In this document: positions 1-9,960 of the stretch, piece by piece
How positions within the stretch are numbered: position 1 is the first letter of the stretch
Layout: each line of letters begins with the position of its first letter
DNA from: Sphingobacterium sp. HMA12
Lineage (GTDB): Bacteria > Bacteroidota > Bacteroidia > Sphingobacteriales > Sphingobacteriaceae
Length of the DNA: 64,000 nucleotides
Assembly: GCF_002933815.1 (NCBI RefSeq)
Contig: NZ_BEYR01000001.1
Coordinates: 1,054,001-1,118,000 of the forward strand
Direction: 5' to 3'
The notes under the pieces: generated by a model
What the model saw: only the letters and a program-made list of their open reading frames with translations
Told to the model about the DNA's origin: nothing
Databases searched by the model: none
Translations under genes and position numbers: made by a program

Positions 1-393
1 AAATTGAGAAATTACATAAAAGAAGCAGGCATAAGCACTTTGTTGGCAGATGGTGAAGCAGATCCAAATCCAGTGTTGCTTAAGGAACTTTTTGAAAAAA
101 AACTACTGGACGTGCACCTTACAGACATCGAGGGACTGGGGTTCACGAACTGGAGAAAATTGATGCCGGAATTAAAAAAAATAGGTGCACAGGCTTCCCC
201 TCATGCCTGGGGCTCACTGCTTAAGTCGTACTATACGGCACATCTGGCAGGGGGGCTGGGCAATACAGTTACGATAGAGGGCGTAACGAGCACGTCGGAA
301 GAAGTTGATCTTTCAGGTTATAAGATCCAGGACGGCAAACTGATTCCGCCTTCCACAGCGGGGTTTGGAATGCCTCTTTTAAAGAAAATATAA
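1..393 (+). CDS. Enolase-superfamily enzyme (mandelate racemase/muconate lactonizing type), C-terminal part
   Basis: The reading frame is open from the first base of the window, so only the last ~130 residues are present; the apparent TTG start at base 4 is internal. The segment shows the end of a TIM barrel of the mandelate racemase/muconate lactonizing family: a stretch ending in DVHLTDIEGLG, then QASPHAWGS, which carries the conserved late His of this superfamily, then a Gly-rich capping end (TAGFGMPLL). Members abstract a proton alpha to a carboxylate in sugar-acid or amino-acid substrates using Mg2+; the substrate cannot be told from this piece. The next gene starts 3 bases after the stop, so co-transcription is possible although the functions look unrelated. 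Confidence 0.75.
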   Translation, partial: KLRNYIKEAGISTLLADGEADPNPVLLKELFEKKLLDVHLTDIEGLGFTNWRKLMPELKKIGAQASPHAWGSLLKSYYTAHLAGGLGNTVTIEGVTSTSEEVDLSGYKIQDGKLIPPSTAGFGMPLLKKI

Positions 394-396
394 TAA

Positions 397-963
397 ATGA
401 TGAAAAAGGTTCTTTTTAATTTGGTTATGTTCATATCCACCTTGGTTATTTTTCAAGCGCAGGCTCAAACACAAAAAAACAATAATTATGATTTTTTTGA
501 TACTGTCGTTAATAACCATGATCAGATCTTTCCGCCATCAGGTATTCCTTCTGCTATCGAAATGCTACTGAAGTATTGCAAAGCAGTGGATTTTAATTTT
601 TACGACTTACAAATTAAATGGCAAAACAAAACGGATGGTTCTTTCCGTGACTTTGACAAAAAGGAATTATACGGAATTACTTTTTCCCAGAAATTTAATT
701 TGCCCCGGGATGAAGGTTTTCCGATAGATAGTCTTTTTCAAACGATAGAAAATGAATTAAAATCTGGTAAAAAGGTAATTATCGCACTTCAGGCGGAAAT
801 GGGCTGGTCCATTTTTATCGTCTATAAACAAACCTCGGATGGAGAATTTGTTTCTTATAGCAAACTAGGCAGCCATACAACGATACTTAGAAATACAAAA
901 GAAATTGTAAGGAAGTCCAATGGTACAGAAATCATGACGTACAGCAGTCCGACTCGTTTGTAG
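397..963 (+). CDS. Secreted C39-like papain-fold protein, catalytic Cys and His replaced
   Basis: A 188-residue protein with an N-terminal signal peptide (hydrophobic residues 5-20, cleavage near AQAQ). It is a close paralogue of the next gene along its whole length, with runs of identity such as GSFRDFD, YGITFSQKF and DGEFVSYSKLG. The downstream copy has the layout of C39/papain-like cysteine peptidases: Cys followed by IPSAIEMVLKYY, and later GWHMFI with His. Here the Cys position is Gly49 and the His position is Ser138, so the protein is probably not a peptidase. It may bind or regulate what its paralogue acts on; that is inference. The double ATG at 397/400 leaves the exact start open by one codon. 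No known family name could be assigned beyond the fold. Confidence 0.75.
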   Translation: MMKKVLFNLVMFISTLVIFQAQAQTQKNNNYDFFDTVVNNHDQIFPPSGIPSAIEMLLKYCKAVDFNFYDLQIKWQNKTDGSFRDFDKKELYGITFSQKFNLPRDEGFPIDSLFQTIENELKSGKKVIIALQAEMGWSIFIVYKQTSDGEFVSYSKLGSHTTILRNTKEIVRKSNGTEIMTYSSPTRL

Positions 964-1106
964 CGGGATGCACACATCTTTAAGCTATGGCGACGAGTTG
1001 TTTGTTTAGTGTTCGTAAAAGCAATAAAGTCACGATATTTCTGGTCCAAGGTGCTGACCGTCTAACTCTGTATTGTTGACTTTTGTAAAAAACAACTAAT
1101 TAAATT

Positions 1107-1694
1107 ATGAAAAAGATTCTCTTCAGCCTAACCATGTTCCTATTCACATCGGTTATTTTTCATGCAAAGGGTCAAATAAAGGAAAATGATAAGGGCGATT
1201 TTTTTGACACTGTTGTAAATAACCACAATCAAATTTTTCAAATGTCCTGCATTCCATCAGCTATCGAAATGGTACTAAAGTATTATAACCTGGTAGATTT
1301 TGATTTTTACGGCTTACAAAATGAATGGCAGAACAAAGCTGATGGTTCTTTCCGCGACTTTGACAATAAAAAATTATACGGCATTACTTTCTCCCAAAAA
1401 TTTGTTTTACCTCGGGATACAAACTTTCCGATAGACAGCCTTTTTCAAACGGTTGAAAATGAATTGAAGTCGGGGAGAAAAGTGATTATCTCACTTCCGG
1501 CAGACGCGGGCTGGCATATGTTTATCATCTGCAAACAGACTCCAGATGGAGAATTTGTATCCTATAGCAAACTCGGAAATCATACTTTAATACTTAGGAA
1601 TACAAAAGAAATTGTAAAGAAATCCAACGGTACGGAAATCATGACTTACAGTACTTCTCCGGGTTTGCATTCTCCTCAAGCCGCTGCTCACTAA
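1107..1694 (+). CDS. Secreted C39-like cysteine peptidase homologue
   Basis: A 195-residue protein with a signal peptide (residues 1-22). It carries a plausible C39-like catalytic pair: Cys48 in the SCIPSAIEMVLKYY segment and His137 in AGWHMFII, followed by the usual acidic/aromatic strand (DGEFVSYS). Proteins of this size outside ABC transporters are often secreted proteases or papain-fold proteins of unknown substrate. It lies 143 bases downstream of its degenerate paralogue, and the two arose by tandem duplication. The C-terminal tail HSPQAAAH is absent from the upstream copy. The substrate is unknown; a role in cleaving surface or leader peptides would be a guess. Confidence 0.7.
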   Translation: MKKILFSLTMFLFTSVIFHAKGQIKENDKGDFFDTVVNNHNQIFQMSCIPSAIEMVLKYYNLVDFDFYGLQNEWQNKADGSFRDFDNKKLYGITFSQKFVLPRDTNFPIDSLFQTVENELKSGRKVIISLPADAGWHMFIICKQTPDGEFVSYSKLGNHTLILRNTKEIVKKSNGTEIMTYSTSPGLHSPQAAAH

Positions 1695-1736
1695 GATAAA
1701 ACGGGAGTACAATGAATAAAAAACCTTACATTACGA

Positions 1737-2114
1737 TCAATTTTTTGTTTCTTTAAAACGAGATTTTGCAATCTTCTTCTTCGACGCTTTTGCTGCTGGA
1801 TTATAATCAAGACATATTTTGATCCAGTATTCAAAATCATCAGATTTTTGATAACCGCTGGATTCTACATAACAATACCCTTTGAGCTGCTTTCCCTTCA
1901 TAATCATCGGCAAGAAGCCTTTTTTTTCCGAAACCTCATCTTCGAGTTCGGGGTTATAGCGGCACATCAAATTATCCTGACTAATATTGACACACATTTT
2001 CCCGTTTACAAGAAAAGATAATCCACTGAACATTCTCTTCTCCTCAACTTCCATATGGTCTTCCATCGAAAGTCTTTCACGGACACGGTTGACAAGTTCA
2101 TTATTATAAGCCAT
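1737..2114 (-). CDS. TfoX/Sxy N-terminal domain protein
   Basis: A 125-residue protein with the TfoX N-terminal domain pattern: an N-terminal helix with LVNRVRERL, then KRMFSGLSFLVNGKMCVNI, which matches the family's MFGG-x-x-F-x-v-nGkm core, and a later FEYWIKICLDY helix. It lacks the C-terminal TfoX domain found in the enterobacterial competence regulator, so it is a stand-alone N domain as is common in Bacteroidota. The tail is Lys-rich. Its role is unknown; involvement in competence should not be assumed from the name. It is a single gene convergent with the C39-like pair. Confidence 0.75.
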   Translation of the reverse strand: MAYNNELVNRVRERLSMEDHMEVEEKRMFSGLSFLVNGKMCVNISQDNLMCRYNPELEDEVSEKKGFLPMIMKGKQLKGYCYVESSGYQKSDDFEYWIKICLDYNPAAKASKKKIAKSRFKETKN

Positions 2115-2442
2115 CTCTTGAGTTTTTTAATTAGTTACAATCTAAGACAATTTGCCTTTTTACCAGATTATTCTTGGTATTTCTTGGAGTAACATCTCCA
2201 TAGTCAAAATGTTTTGGAAAGGACGTCAATTTCTAGGTCGGCTCCATAGAGATTAAATGAATGATGGAATTCGTCAATATGGCCACGGGGGTGCTTATAA
2301 GATCTTATAGATTTAGCTGTTCGATCTTTTGTTGACTGGGTTTATTCACGGATAATGGTAAAGTCATGACGGATAATAAATGCGGCTCAACGAATTATAA
2401 ATCTTCATTACATATCAAAAAAAGCGGTAGTATATTTATACG
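2115..2442. other. Intergenic region, no gene seen
   Basis: This 328-base A/T-rich spacer separates the divergently oriented TfoX-like gene and the YD-repeat-like gene. I see no convincing coding frame. It contains one copy of the dispersed CGAATTATAAAT motif (2391-2402), listed separately. Confidence 0.5.
2383..2407 (+). repeat. Dispersed short motif, copy 1
   Basis: The 12-mer CGAATTATAAAT at 2391-2402 is identical to bases 28234-28245 and differs at two positions from 50701-50712. All three copies lie upstream of small genes of unknown function, in the same orientation as the gene that follows. It may be a promoter element or the scar of a small repeat element. Confidence 0.4.
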
Positions 2443-3615
2443 ATGAAAAGATATACAGCTTTATGTTACATGTTGGTGTTATTTAGTTTTCCTGTATTCG
2501 GACAGAACAAAACTGATCTTGAAAAAAGTAAATTGTCTGGAAAAGTAAAGAGTATGCATTCATATAGAGTGAGTTATGGTGCTAATACTGACACGATTTT
2601 TTTTTGTGAAGATTATTACGATGAAAATGGGATGAATTTGAAATTTATCGATCTTTCGGAATATTCGAGAATTGACAGTGTTATTAATACGTACAACACG
2701 AAAAATCAAATTATATCCAAAATAAAATACCAAAGAATTCCTTCTTTAAGTTCGGACCAGGTTGAAAAAAATAATGATACTACATACTATGAGTATAACG
2801 ACAGATGTCGCGAAGCTATAAGCATTAAGTCGCCTAATGGAAATTATCAGATCAGTTATCTATTTGATGACAAATGCAGAATTATAGCTGAAACTGAAAC
2901 TGGTAGGGGGACAACAAACATCACCAATGTGATCTACGATTCAATAGGAAGAGTTGTTGAACGGAGTTTCACTTATGAGGGAGAAAAACCTGACAAAGTT
3001 GAAACTTACAAATACGATGATGAAAAAAATACGTTAATTTATCTGGAATACAGTCCGAGATATAATGTTTACAGAGAAAAAACGATAACTCAGTTCTCTG
3101 GTACAAACAAAATCATCCAGAAAACATTTTTCAATATGCCAACTGCGGGTGGCAGCATAACGTTTAGTAAAGGAAATAAAAGTGAGCCTGATCAAATACA
3201 TTTGGTAAAAAAATATCAGTTTAACAATGAAGACAAACTGATCGCTGAAACCCATCTTGACTGCAATAACCATGAACTTTTAAAGATTGAGGTTGTCTAT
3301 GACGATAAAAAGGAATTGAAAGAACAGCGGTTTTACAAAAATGGACAGCTGGAATACAGGGAGGAATACACATATGTCGACGGAAAAAGACTCGAGGAAA
3401 AACAATTCTTACCTGATCAGAGGAAGCCCCAATACATAAAAACCCGAAAATATACTGTTAAAGGCCAGCTGTCGGAATTTATCTTATTTGAAGATAAGAA
3501 TACGTATTCCAATGAGTATGTGTATGATGAATTTGATAACAAGATCGAAAAGAAAGAGTTTAAAAATGGTAAACTTCTGAATACGGAATTGACCAAAATT
3601 GAATACTACAAATGA
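2443..3615 (+). CDS. Secreted YD-repeat-like protein of unknown function
   Basis: A 390-residue secreted protein: signal peptide residues 1-20 ending at FGQ. The rest consists of repeating beta-hairpin units of the form Y-x-Y-[DN]-x-x-[GN]-[RK]-[VI]-x-[EK], for example VIYDSIGRVVERSFTYE, YKYDDEKNTL and YVYDEFDNKIEKKEF. This is the look of RHS/YD-type or MORN-like hairpin proteins in Bacteroidota, usually unannotated. It ends in KIEYYK, very like the end of the 29273-30139 gene (KIEYYE), and the two probably belong to one family. A decayed fragment of a third copy lies at 29091-29160. Its function is unknown; surface display is likely. Confidence 0.65.
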   Translation: MKRYTALCYMLVLFSFPVFGQNKTDLEKSKLSGKVKSMHSYRVSYGANTDTIFFCEDYYDENGMNLKFIDLSEYSRIDSVINTYNTKNQIISKIKYQRIPSLSSDQVEKNNDTTYYEYNDRCREAISIKSPNGNYQISYLFDDKCRIIAETETGRGTTNITNVIYDSIGRVVERSFTYEGEKPDKVETYKYDDEKNTLIYLEYSPRYNVYREKTITQFSGTNKIIQKTFFNMPTAGGSITFSKGNKSEPDQIHLVKKYQFNNEDKLIAETHLDCNNHELLKIEVVYDDKKELKEQRFYKNGQLEYREEYTYVDGKRLEEKQFLPDQRKPQYIKTRKYTVKGQLSEFILFEDKNTYSNEYVYDEFDNKIEKKEFKNGKLLNTELTKIEYYK

Positions 3616-3705
3616 GTATCCGACGCTAGCGCATATTACGGGAAATAAAACCGCGAAAACGTTTTTAATATACAAAAGGAATAACTTACGATTCAAAAAA
3701 AAGCG

Positions 3706-4218
3706 ATGAAAAGGAAAGGAACTTTTATTGGTTTGTCACTATTATTAGCTGTCTTTGCGTTTTTACTTAGAGATTGGTTTTTAACGTTTTTTACAGCTGA
3801 AATTGTCGGTGTCAGCCTCTTATTTAATGGTAGCTGGCGTCTTCCTAACCAGATTTTTCCGACGATAATTTTTGTTTTCTCGTTTGGGGTAATTCCTTTT
3901 CTTTACCTGTTTGTCAAAAATTATTGTAAAATCTCTTCGACAAAAAAGCAACTGCTTTCATTACTAATTATCATCGCTTCCGGAATGATAGGCTGTGGTA
4001 TGAGAGTGATTTATCTAAAATATGAAATTGCCCAAATAAGAGACCTGTTAAGAAGAGCCGAGTTAACTGTGGATGGAGATATACCAGGTATTGGCTTTCA
4101 GGATATGCATCTAGAGTCCTATCTCTTGGCTGGTTTGCTTGTGGGATCGCTACTTTGTATGATTGTTTTTAGAACAACTTTAAATCGTCAAAATGGAGAG
4201 CCAAATGTAAAATGTTAA
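3706..4218 (+). CDS. Four-helix membrane protein of unknown function
   Basis: A 170-residue protein with four predicted membrane segments (about residues 5-22, 46-68, 85-103 and 138-157), a short cytoplasmic linker rich in Lys between helices 2 and 3, and a charged amphipathic stretch (KYEIAQIRDLLRRAEL) before the last helix. It starts 90 bases after the YD-like gene and ends 16 bases before the next lipoprotein gene, so the three may be one transcript. I do not recognise the family. Confidence 0.6.
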   Translation: MKRKGTFIGLSLLLAVFAFLLRDWFLTFFTAEIVGVSLLFNGSWRLPNQIFPTIIFVFSFGVIPFLYLFVKNYCKISSTKKQLLSLLIIIASGMIGCGMRVIYLKYEIAQIRDLLRRAELTVDGDIPGIGFQDMHLESYLLAGLLVGSLLCMIVFRTTLNRQNGEPNVKC

Positions 4219-4234
4219 TCAATTTAAAATTATT

Positions 4235-5197
4235 ATGAGAGGGAGTATACCGATATTAGCAGCATTTACTGCCATTGTGATGATCTCCTGTCGTGGGAAT
4301 TCCAAGAGCAGTGCGCGGCAGGCTCCCGATACCCCGACCTGTACTGAGCGTAATAAACTGAGAGATAACAATATTTCCTGCGACCAACTCATAGTCGACC
4401 TCGTCAGATCGAGCAATGCGATGGCCATCAAAACATTTGGCAATACACGTGTACAAAGTCGACTTGTTGAACTGACCGATTCAAAAGCTACGATCAAAAT
4501 GTATGTTATTAATGACATTTCGGAAACACCATCTGAAAAGAGAATGATTGAACGAGCTGTGGGTTGGTTGGAGTTACATCGGCATACGAGTCATCTTTTG
4601 GACATCAGCAATGATCCTGACAATCCTGTGGTGATACAATATGATAAAAGCCTTTTAAAGAAACATAATCTTTTTGAGCTGTGCAATGCAGCCGTGCCTG
4701 TCGCTAAGCCCGGCTCCGCGTATGTAAAAAGAGATGTGATGTTGGAAGATGATATAAGATTTAATGGCAAGCTGAAAAGATATTTTACAATCGGTGAGTT
4801 TGGAAAAGTTTTTGGTAAGCCCGACAGTACACAGCTACTAAACGATCAAGCGCCTTGTATTACCATCTTTGACACAGAAGCCCCCGATGATAAATATCTT
4901 TACAAAAGCGGCTCTCGCTTTGAAACCAGCAGGGATAGTATAGCTGTGGATGAGTTCTGGTTTTTGGACGGAAATTTTATTACCTATAAAGGAGTCCGGA
5001 TTGATGCTTACACCACAATGAGGGACATGGAACAACTGTTTCCTATCGCGGTAAGTGAAAGACTGGGTATGGACAAAGAAGGCAAAATTTGGGTAATCAA
5101 ATTAAGAGAGGACTATGAAGATATTTCTGATGGGCATATCAAAGTATTTTTTAAGAATGGAAAAGTATCTTTTATGCATTGGTGGTTTCCTTGTTAA
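4235..5197 (+). CDS. Lipoprotein of unknown function
   Basis: A 320-residue protein with a type II signal peptide: a hydrophobic core, then MISC with the lipobox Cys at residue 19, followed by a Ser-rich linker. The mature protein contains a region of about 100 residues that starts around CDQLIVDLVRSSN, and a second part with TIGEFGKVFGKPDS, a pattern seen in small Bacteroidota lipoproteins that compare a reference value. It ends with the aromatic tail MHWWFPC. No family could be named. It follows the membrane protein gene by 16 bases and is likely co-transcribed with it. Confidence 0.6.
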   Translation: MRGSIPILAAFTAIVMISCRGNSKSSARQAPDTPTCTERNKLRDNNISCDQLIVDLVRSSNAMAIKTFGNTRVQSRLVELTDSKATIKMYVINDISETPSEKRMIERAVGWLELHRHTSHLLDISNDPDNPVVIQYDKSLLKKHNLFELCNAAVPVAKPGSAYVKRDVMLEDDIRFNGKLKRYFTIGEFGKVFGKPDSTQLLNDQAPCITIFDTEAPDDKYLYKSGSRFETSRDSIAVDEFWFLDGNFITYKGVRIDAYTTMRDMEQLFPIAVSERLGMDKEGKIWVIKLREDYEDISDGHIKVFFKNGKVSFMHWWFPC

Positions 5198-5306
5198 ATA
5201 CATCATAATATAAACACATGAAAACAATTATTAGAGCTATCAGTAACTCCCCATGATTATATCTACAGTCACCTTATTGGTCAGCTTATTGTTTACCCGA
5301 CAGACT

Positions 5307-5705
5307 TTAATCTTCTGCGACTTTTGGCGTTAGCAATACCGGAATATTTCTAATTATTTTTGTCCAATATTTCTTAGCCTCTTCACGTTGATTTTCAGTT
5401 TTTAATTGATCAACATGAATTGAAATTGTCGTTCTATCACACTTTTGGGAAGGAATAAACCTGATTTGCAAACTTGCACTTTCCTTGGACCCCACCTGTT
5501 TCCACTTTGTACGTATATGAGAGTGTTCTTTAAAAGTTGAAAAATCCTGTTCAACTCCTTCGGACCAATATTTTAATCCGTCTTCTGAAAAGAAGAGTTT
5601 CCATATACTTTCTAAATTTGTTGGGAATGTTTTTCTGACTCCGAACTGCCAGCCTGAATCTTTTGTTAATCCAATATTTTCTATCATGTTGTTATCTAAT
5701 AACAA
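5307..5705 (-). CDS. SRPBCC (AHSA1-type) domain protein
   Basis: A 132-residue single-domain protein with the START/Bet v 1-like pattern of AHSA1 proteins: an N-terminal strand with FGVRKTFPTNLESIWKLFFSEDGLKYW, an acidic loop, and a C-terminal long helix starting REEAKKYWTKII. The usual N-terminal motif 'v.a....VW..lt....l..W' is well matched. Such proteins bind small hydrophobic ligands; the ligand is unknown. The first codon may be Met7 rather than Met1. It is transcribed away from the catalase gene and shares with it a 261-base spacer. Confidence 0.7.
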   Translation of the reverse strand: MLLDNNMIENIGLTKDSGWQFGVRKTFPTNLESIWKLFFSEDGLKYWSEGVEQDFSTFKEHSHIRTKWKQVGSKESASLQIRFIPSQKCDRTTISIHVDQLKTENQREEAKKYWTKIIRNIPVLLTPKVAED

Positions 5706-5966
5706 ATTATGTTCTTATTTATCTTTTTTAGCAAAATTAAAACGTTTTTGAGATACCATTTGTTTTAAAGATGGAATTAATGAACCACTATTTTTTTACT
5801 GCGCGAAATTAATCAAAAACTTGATTTACCACAATGTGGTTTGCTGCCAATTATAGTGTTATAATTTCATTCTTACACTCATATAGAAGTATTATTTCAC
5901 ATGTAATTTTTGTACGAATTGATAATTTATTTCCGCCTTATAGTATAAACCAGAGAATAATTGGAT

Positions 5967-8081
5967 ATGAAAAAAGAAAAGAATTTAAAAACTGCTGAGA
6001 TTGATCAGCATTTAGTGGACAATTCCGAACAGGTTATGACCACGAATGATGGGGTGCCTATTTCTGACAACAACAATACATTAAAGGCAGGTGAGAGGGG
6101 CCCATCATTACAGCAGGATCATATTTATTTTGATAAGCTGATGCATTTCGACCGAGAACGTATACCGGAACGTGTCGTTCATGCGCGTGGATCTGGAGCC
6201 CATGGTATTTTCGAAGCTACTGCTGACCTATCCCAATATACAACTGCAGCATTTTTAAAAAAAGGAACAGTAACACCTCTTTTTGCAAGATTTTCCACTG
6301 TAGCGGGTTTCAAAGGCTCTACCGATCTTGCCAGAGATGTAAGAGGGTTCTCCGTTAAATTCTATACCGAAGAAGGTAATTATGATCTCGTGGGAAATAA
6401 TATTCCAGTTTTTTTTATTCAGGATGCGATGAACTTTCCAGATCTTGTCCATGCTGTAAAACCAGAACCGAACAACGAAATGCCGCAGGCGGCATCTGCA
6501 CATGACACCTTCTGGGATTTTATATCGCTGATGCCCGAATCAGCACACATGATCATGTGGACTATGTCAGATCGTGCGATACCCCGAAGTTTAAGGATGA
6601 TGGAAGGTTTCGGCGTGCATACGTTTAAATTTGTGAATGCCGAAGGAAAAGGTACATTCGTTAAATTTCATTGGAAACCGAGATTAGGTGTACATTCGGT
6701 CGCATGGAATGAAGCCCAAAAGATTTCCGGATTTGATGCTGATTTTCATCGACGGGATCTCTATGAAGCTATTGACAGCGGAAATTTTCCCCAATGGGAT
6801 CTCGGTGTTCAATTGATTCCAGAAGCAGATGAGCTGAAATATTCGTTTGATATTCTGGATGCGACCAAGATTATTCCCGAGGAACTGGTGCCAGTTCAGA
6901 TTATCGGAACAATGACACTGAATCGCAATCCGGAGAATTTTTTTGCAGAGACTGAACAAGCGGCTTTCGACCCCGGAAGGCTGGTGCCGGGTATAGATGT
7001 TTCGGATGATCCGCTATTGCAAGGACGGATATTTTCATATATGGATACCCAAAATTATCGATTAGGTGGCCCCAATTTCCATGAGCTTCCTATCAATCGT
7101 CCGCTGACCGGCAAACATAATAACCAAAAAGATGGTTTTGCGCGGACTGAGATTCCTAAAGGTGCCGTGAGTTATTTTCCTAATAGCAAGGCTGTAGGAT
7201 GTCCGTATCATGCAATGCTTAACGACGGTGTAGGATTTGAATCCCACAAGCAGCCTATCGATGGTTCAAAAGTTAGAGCTCGCTCAGATTCCTTCGCAGA
7301 CCACTTTACCCAAGCCAGACTGTTTTTTAATTCACAGAGTCCAGAAGAACAGGACCACATGGTTAATGCGCTGAGCTTTGAGCTTTCCAAAGTGAATGAT
7401 GTCCATATTCGAATGCGAGAACTGGCTATTTTGAATCAGATAGATCAGGAACTAGCAAAAAATGTCAGTACGAACCTCGGACTTGTCCCGCCAAAAGAAC
7501 TTGATCCTTTAACTCTCAAGTTTGCACGGCAGAACCACCCCGAATATCCTTTTAAACCGGTGAAACCAGAAGTTGAAAAGTCTGCAGCTTTGAGCATGAA
7601 AGTGAAAGATGGCGAGGGAACGATCAAGACCAGAAAGGTTGCTTTCCTTGTTGATAATGGAGCTAGCAAATCTTCCATAGATAAAATGAAAACAGCACTT
7701 GAGCGGGAAGGTGCACAAGCGGTTTTGATCTCATCTCATGTAGGAAAGATCCGGTTCAAGGAAGGAACAGAAGAAGATATTCAGCATTCATATCTTACTG
7801 AGGCATCAGTTTGTTACGATGCGTTCTTTACACCAGCAGGTGAATCGGTAAAAACTCTCGCGCAAAATGCCGATTACCTCCAATTTATTAATGAAGGTTA
7901 CCGACACTGTAAAACGCTGGCATTTGCACAAGGTGCTGAAGAGCTAGCTGAAAGATCATTTATTAAAAAAGATAAAGGTGTTATTTTTGAAAGCAAGGAT
8001 AATCTAACGGAAGATTTTATAGCGATCATGAAAGGACATCGTGTTTGGGAGAGAGAAAAATCAAGAAAGGTACCTTCCTAA
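5967..8081 (+). CDS. katE: Large-subunit (clade II) haem catalase
   Basis: A 704-residue monofunctional catalase that converts two H2O2 to water and O2. I chose the ATG at 5967 over the TTG six bases upstream. Catalytic His72 (VVHARG), Asn145 (VGNNIPVFF) and proximal haem ligand Tyr358 ([14 protein letters not shown]) are all present. The length well above 500 residues and the C-terminal flavodoxin/DJ-1-like domain (from about residue 550, starting [14 protein letters not shown]) place it with the large HPII-type enzymes. It has no signal peptide, so it is cytoplasmic. A strong hairpin terminator follows at 8100-8135. No redox operator could be identified upstream. Confidence 0.95.
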   Translation: MKKEKNLKTAEIDQHLVDNSEQVMTTNDGVPISDNNNTLKAGERGPSLQQDHIYFDKLMHFDRERIPERVVHARGSGAHGIFEATADLSQYTTAAFLKKGTVTPLFARFSTVAGFKGSTDLARDVRGFSVKFYTEEGNYDLVGNNIPVFFIQDAMNFPDLVHAVKPEPNNEMPQAASAHDTFWDFISLMPESAHMIMWTMSDRAIPRSLRMMEGFGVHTFKFVNAEGKGTFVKFHWKPRLGVHSVAWNEAQKISGFDADFHRRDLYEAIDSGNFPQWDLGVQLIPEADELKYSFDILDATKIIPEELVPVQIIGTMTLNRNPENFFAETEQAAFDPGRLVPGIDVSDDPLLQGRIFSYMDTQNYRLGGPNFHELPINRPLTGKHNNQKDGFARTEIPKGAVSYFPNSKAVGCPYHAMLNDGVGFESHKQPIDGSKVRARSDSFADHFTQARLFFNSQSPEEQDHMVNALSFELSKVNDVHIRMRELAILNQIDQELAKNVSTNLGLVPPKELDPLTLKFARQNHPEYPFKPVKPEVEKSAALSMKVKDGEGTIKTRKVAFLVDNGASKSSIDKMKTALEREGAQAVLISSHVGKIRFKEGTEEDIQHSYLTEASVCYDAFFTPAGESVKTLAQNADYLQFINEGYRHCKTLAFAQGAEELAERSFIKKDKGVIFESKDNLTEDFIAIMKGHRVWEREKSRKVPS

Positions 8082-8099
8082 TACTTACACCCAACATAA

Positions 8100-8139
8100 A
8101 AACAAATAGCCGTTCTTCAGAAAGGCTATTTGTTTCTTA
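8100..8139 (+). terminator. Terminator after the catalase gene
   Basis: A perfect 12-bp stem, AAACAAATAGCC at 8100-8111 and GGCTATTTGTTT at 8124-8135, encloses a 12-base loop. T-rich sequence follows. It lies 19 bases after the catalase stop codon and separates it from the SDR gene. Confidence 0.85.
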
Positions 8140-8187
8140 TACATTGTGGAAATCGCACATTGTTTATCGTCATTTAAAAGAAGCAGC

Positions 8188-9051
8188 ATGGAAAAAGTAG
8201 CAAGTAAAAAGATTCGACCTTTGCAAAAGCAAAAGCGACCGGGATTGGAGATAAATATGATACCAGTTCCTGACACTTCTCCATTAAAGTATGATAAAGA
8301 AGGAAAATTAAAAAATAAGGTAGCATTAATTACCGGCGGAGATAGCGGTATAGGAAAAGCTGTAGCTTTGTTATTTGCCAAGGAGGGAGCTGATATAGTT
8401 ATAGCCTATCTCAGCGAAACAAAAGACGCAAAAGAAACTCAAAAAGAGGTAGAGTCCTTCTCTAGAAAATGTACGCTGATTAAAGGTGATTTAGGAAAAG
8501 AAAATCACTGTAAAAAAGTAATTGAATTTACGATAAAAACTCATAAGAAAGTTGATATTATTGTTAATAATGCGGGGCTTCACTGGGAGACAGAATCAAT
8601 TGAAAAAATTACGACTGAACAGCTAGTAAAGACGTTTCAAAATAATTTCTTTTCCTATTTCTGGATCACAAAGTATGCTATGCCCCATCTTAAGAAGGGA
8701 GCAAGCATAATTAATACATCTTCGGTGACGGCTTATCGAGGGAGTCCAAAATTGATGGATTATTCTGCTACGAAAGGTGCAATAATTTCTTTCACACGAA
8801 GTTTGTCAGCAAATCTTATAGATAAAGGAATTAGGGTTAATGCTGTTGCCCCGGGTCCGGTATGGACTCCATTAATAGCTTCTTCATTTGACCCCAAAAA
8901 GAATTCAGAATTTGGAAGCGATTCTCCAATGAAAAGGGCCGGAATGCCAAATGAAATTGCACCAAGCTTTTTATTTCTGGCTAGCGAAGATTCACATTTT
9001 ATAAGTGGTCAAGTTTTGCACCCTAACGGTGGAGAAATCGTAAATGGTTAG
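8188..9051 (+). CDS. SDR oxidoreductase of the YghA/YhdF type
   Basis: A 287-residue classical short-chain dehydrogenase. The ATG at 8188 follows an AAAGAAG ribosome-binding sequence and is preferred over the GTG at 8146. It has the N-terminal lead-in typical of the YghA/YhdF group (QKQKRPGLEINM), the cofactor motif TGGDSGIG (49-56), NNAG (127-130), and the catalytic Ser179, Tyr192 and Lys196 (YSATK). The Arg/Thr-free loop after the second strand does not settle NAD versus NADP. Relatives act on aldehydes or sugars and are often general-stress proteins, which fits its place next to catalase; substrate is inference. Confidence 0.85.
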   Translation: MEKVASKKIRPLQKQKRPGLEINMIPVPDTSPLKYDKEGKLKNKVALITGGDSGIGKAVALLFAKEGADIVIAYLSETKDAKETQKEVESFSRKCTLIKGDLGKENHCKKVIEFTIKTHKKVDIIVNNAGLHWETESIEKITTEQLVKTFQNNFFSYFWITKYAMPHLKKGASIINTSSVTAYRGSPKLMDYSATKGAIISFTRSLSANLIDKGIRVNAVAPGPVWTPLIASSFDPKKNSEFGSDSPMKRAGMPNEIAPSFLFLASEDSHFISGQVLHPNGGEIVNG

Positions 9052-9329
9052 ATAGAACCTTCTTTTTGCCCACTGTCGATACGATAACAGTAATAAACTA
9101 CTGTAACTTTTCCTCGGATAAACCAACATTTAAACAAATGGTCAAATGGGATTTGATCATCGGTTCCACACCACTCATGTTGGGCAGTACGGAGCCAGTT
9201 ACAAGTTCCCTTTCAGCTATAAAAGAAGACCTTTAACAGTTGATTTAACATGGTCTGGCTTTTAATTACTTATCGGCCAGACTAAATTGTTCTTCCGTTA
9301 GGCGACTTAGCCAATATAAGCTGAATCGT

Positions 9330-9911
9330 CTATTGAATATTTTTAATGATCCTTGCGGGGATACCGCCCACAATCGTATTGTCCGGAACATCTTTATCCA
9401 CTACAGCGCCTGCTGCGACCACGGCATTTTCTCCAATGGTAACCCCTGGTAGAATCGTCGCATTAGCTCCGATCCAGGCATTCTTTTTAATATGGATAGG
9501 AGCTACGGCAAGGGATTGCCTGTTCTGTGGTTCGATTGGATGTCCCTCGGTTAATAGACTTACTTTGGGAGCTATCAATACCTGATCTTCGATCACAATA
9601 CCACCTAAGTCCAAAAAGACAGAATCGAAATTGATGAAAACATTTTTACCTATCGATGTATTCTTCCCATAATTAATATATAACGGCGTAAATACCTGTG
9701 TACTTTCATCTACGGTTGAAGCTGTAATCTGAGATAATAAATCCCTAATTTCTTTAGGATCAGTAGAGTTATTCATACGTACCAATAGTGCTTTGGTCGC
9801 AAATGAAGCCTCACGTAAACGATAAGCCTCTGGATCGTTGGAAGAAACGCTCTGTTCTTTTTTTAGTCGTTCAAAAATATCTTCTCGGTGATTGTTTTCT
9901 GATTTCTTCAT
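9330..9911 (-). CDS. Maltose/galactoside-type sugar O-acetyltransferase
   Basis: A 193-residue left-handed beta-helix acetyltransferase. The N-terminal helical part ([20 protein letters not shown]) and the hexapeptide repeats with [23 protein letters not shown] (catalytic His of the LacA/Maa family), [20 protein letters not shown] and [20 protein letters not shown] are all present. The enzyme would transfer an acetyl group from acetyl-CoA to a sugar hydroxyl. It lies 49 bases downstream of a secreted hydrolase gene, on the same strand, so the two and the upstream AraC gene may be one unit. Confidence 0.85.
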   Translation of the reverse strand: MKKSENNHREDIFERLKKEQSVSSNDPEAYRLREASFATKALLVRMNNSTDPKEIRDLLSQITASTVDESTQVFTPLYINYGKNTSIGKNVFINFDSVFLDLGGIVIEDQVLIAPKVSLLTEGHPIEPQNRQSLAVAPIHIKKNAWIGANATILPGVTIGENAVVAAGAVVDKDVPDNTIVGGIPARIIKNIQ

Positions 9912-9960
9912 TACGTTATCGCTGAAAATTTTAATAGTTAGTGAATGATTAAATGTATTT

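Noticed and set aside
9052..9329. Possible recombinase fragment (KPTFKQMVKWDLIIGSTPLM)
   Set aside because: The start resembles serine recombinases but the rest does not continue the family pattern, and the frame ends after about 35 codons. Too weak to call.
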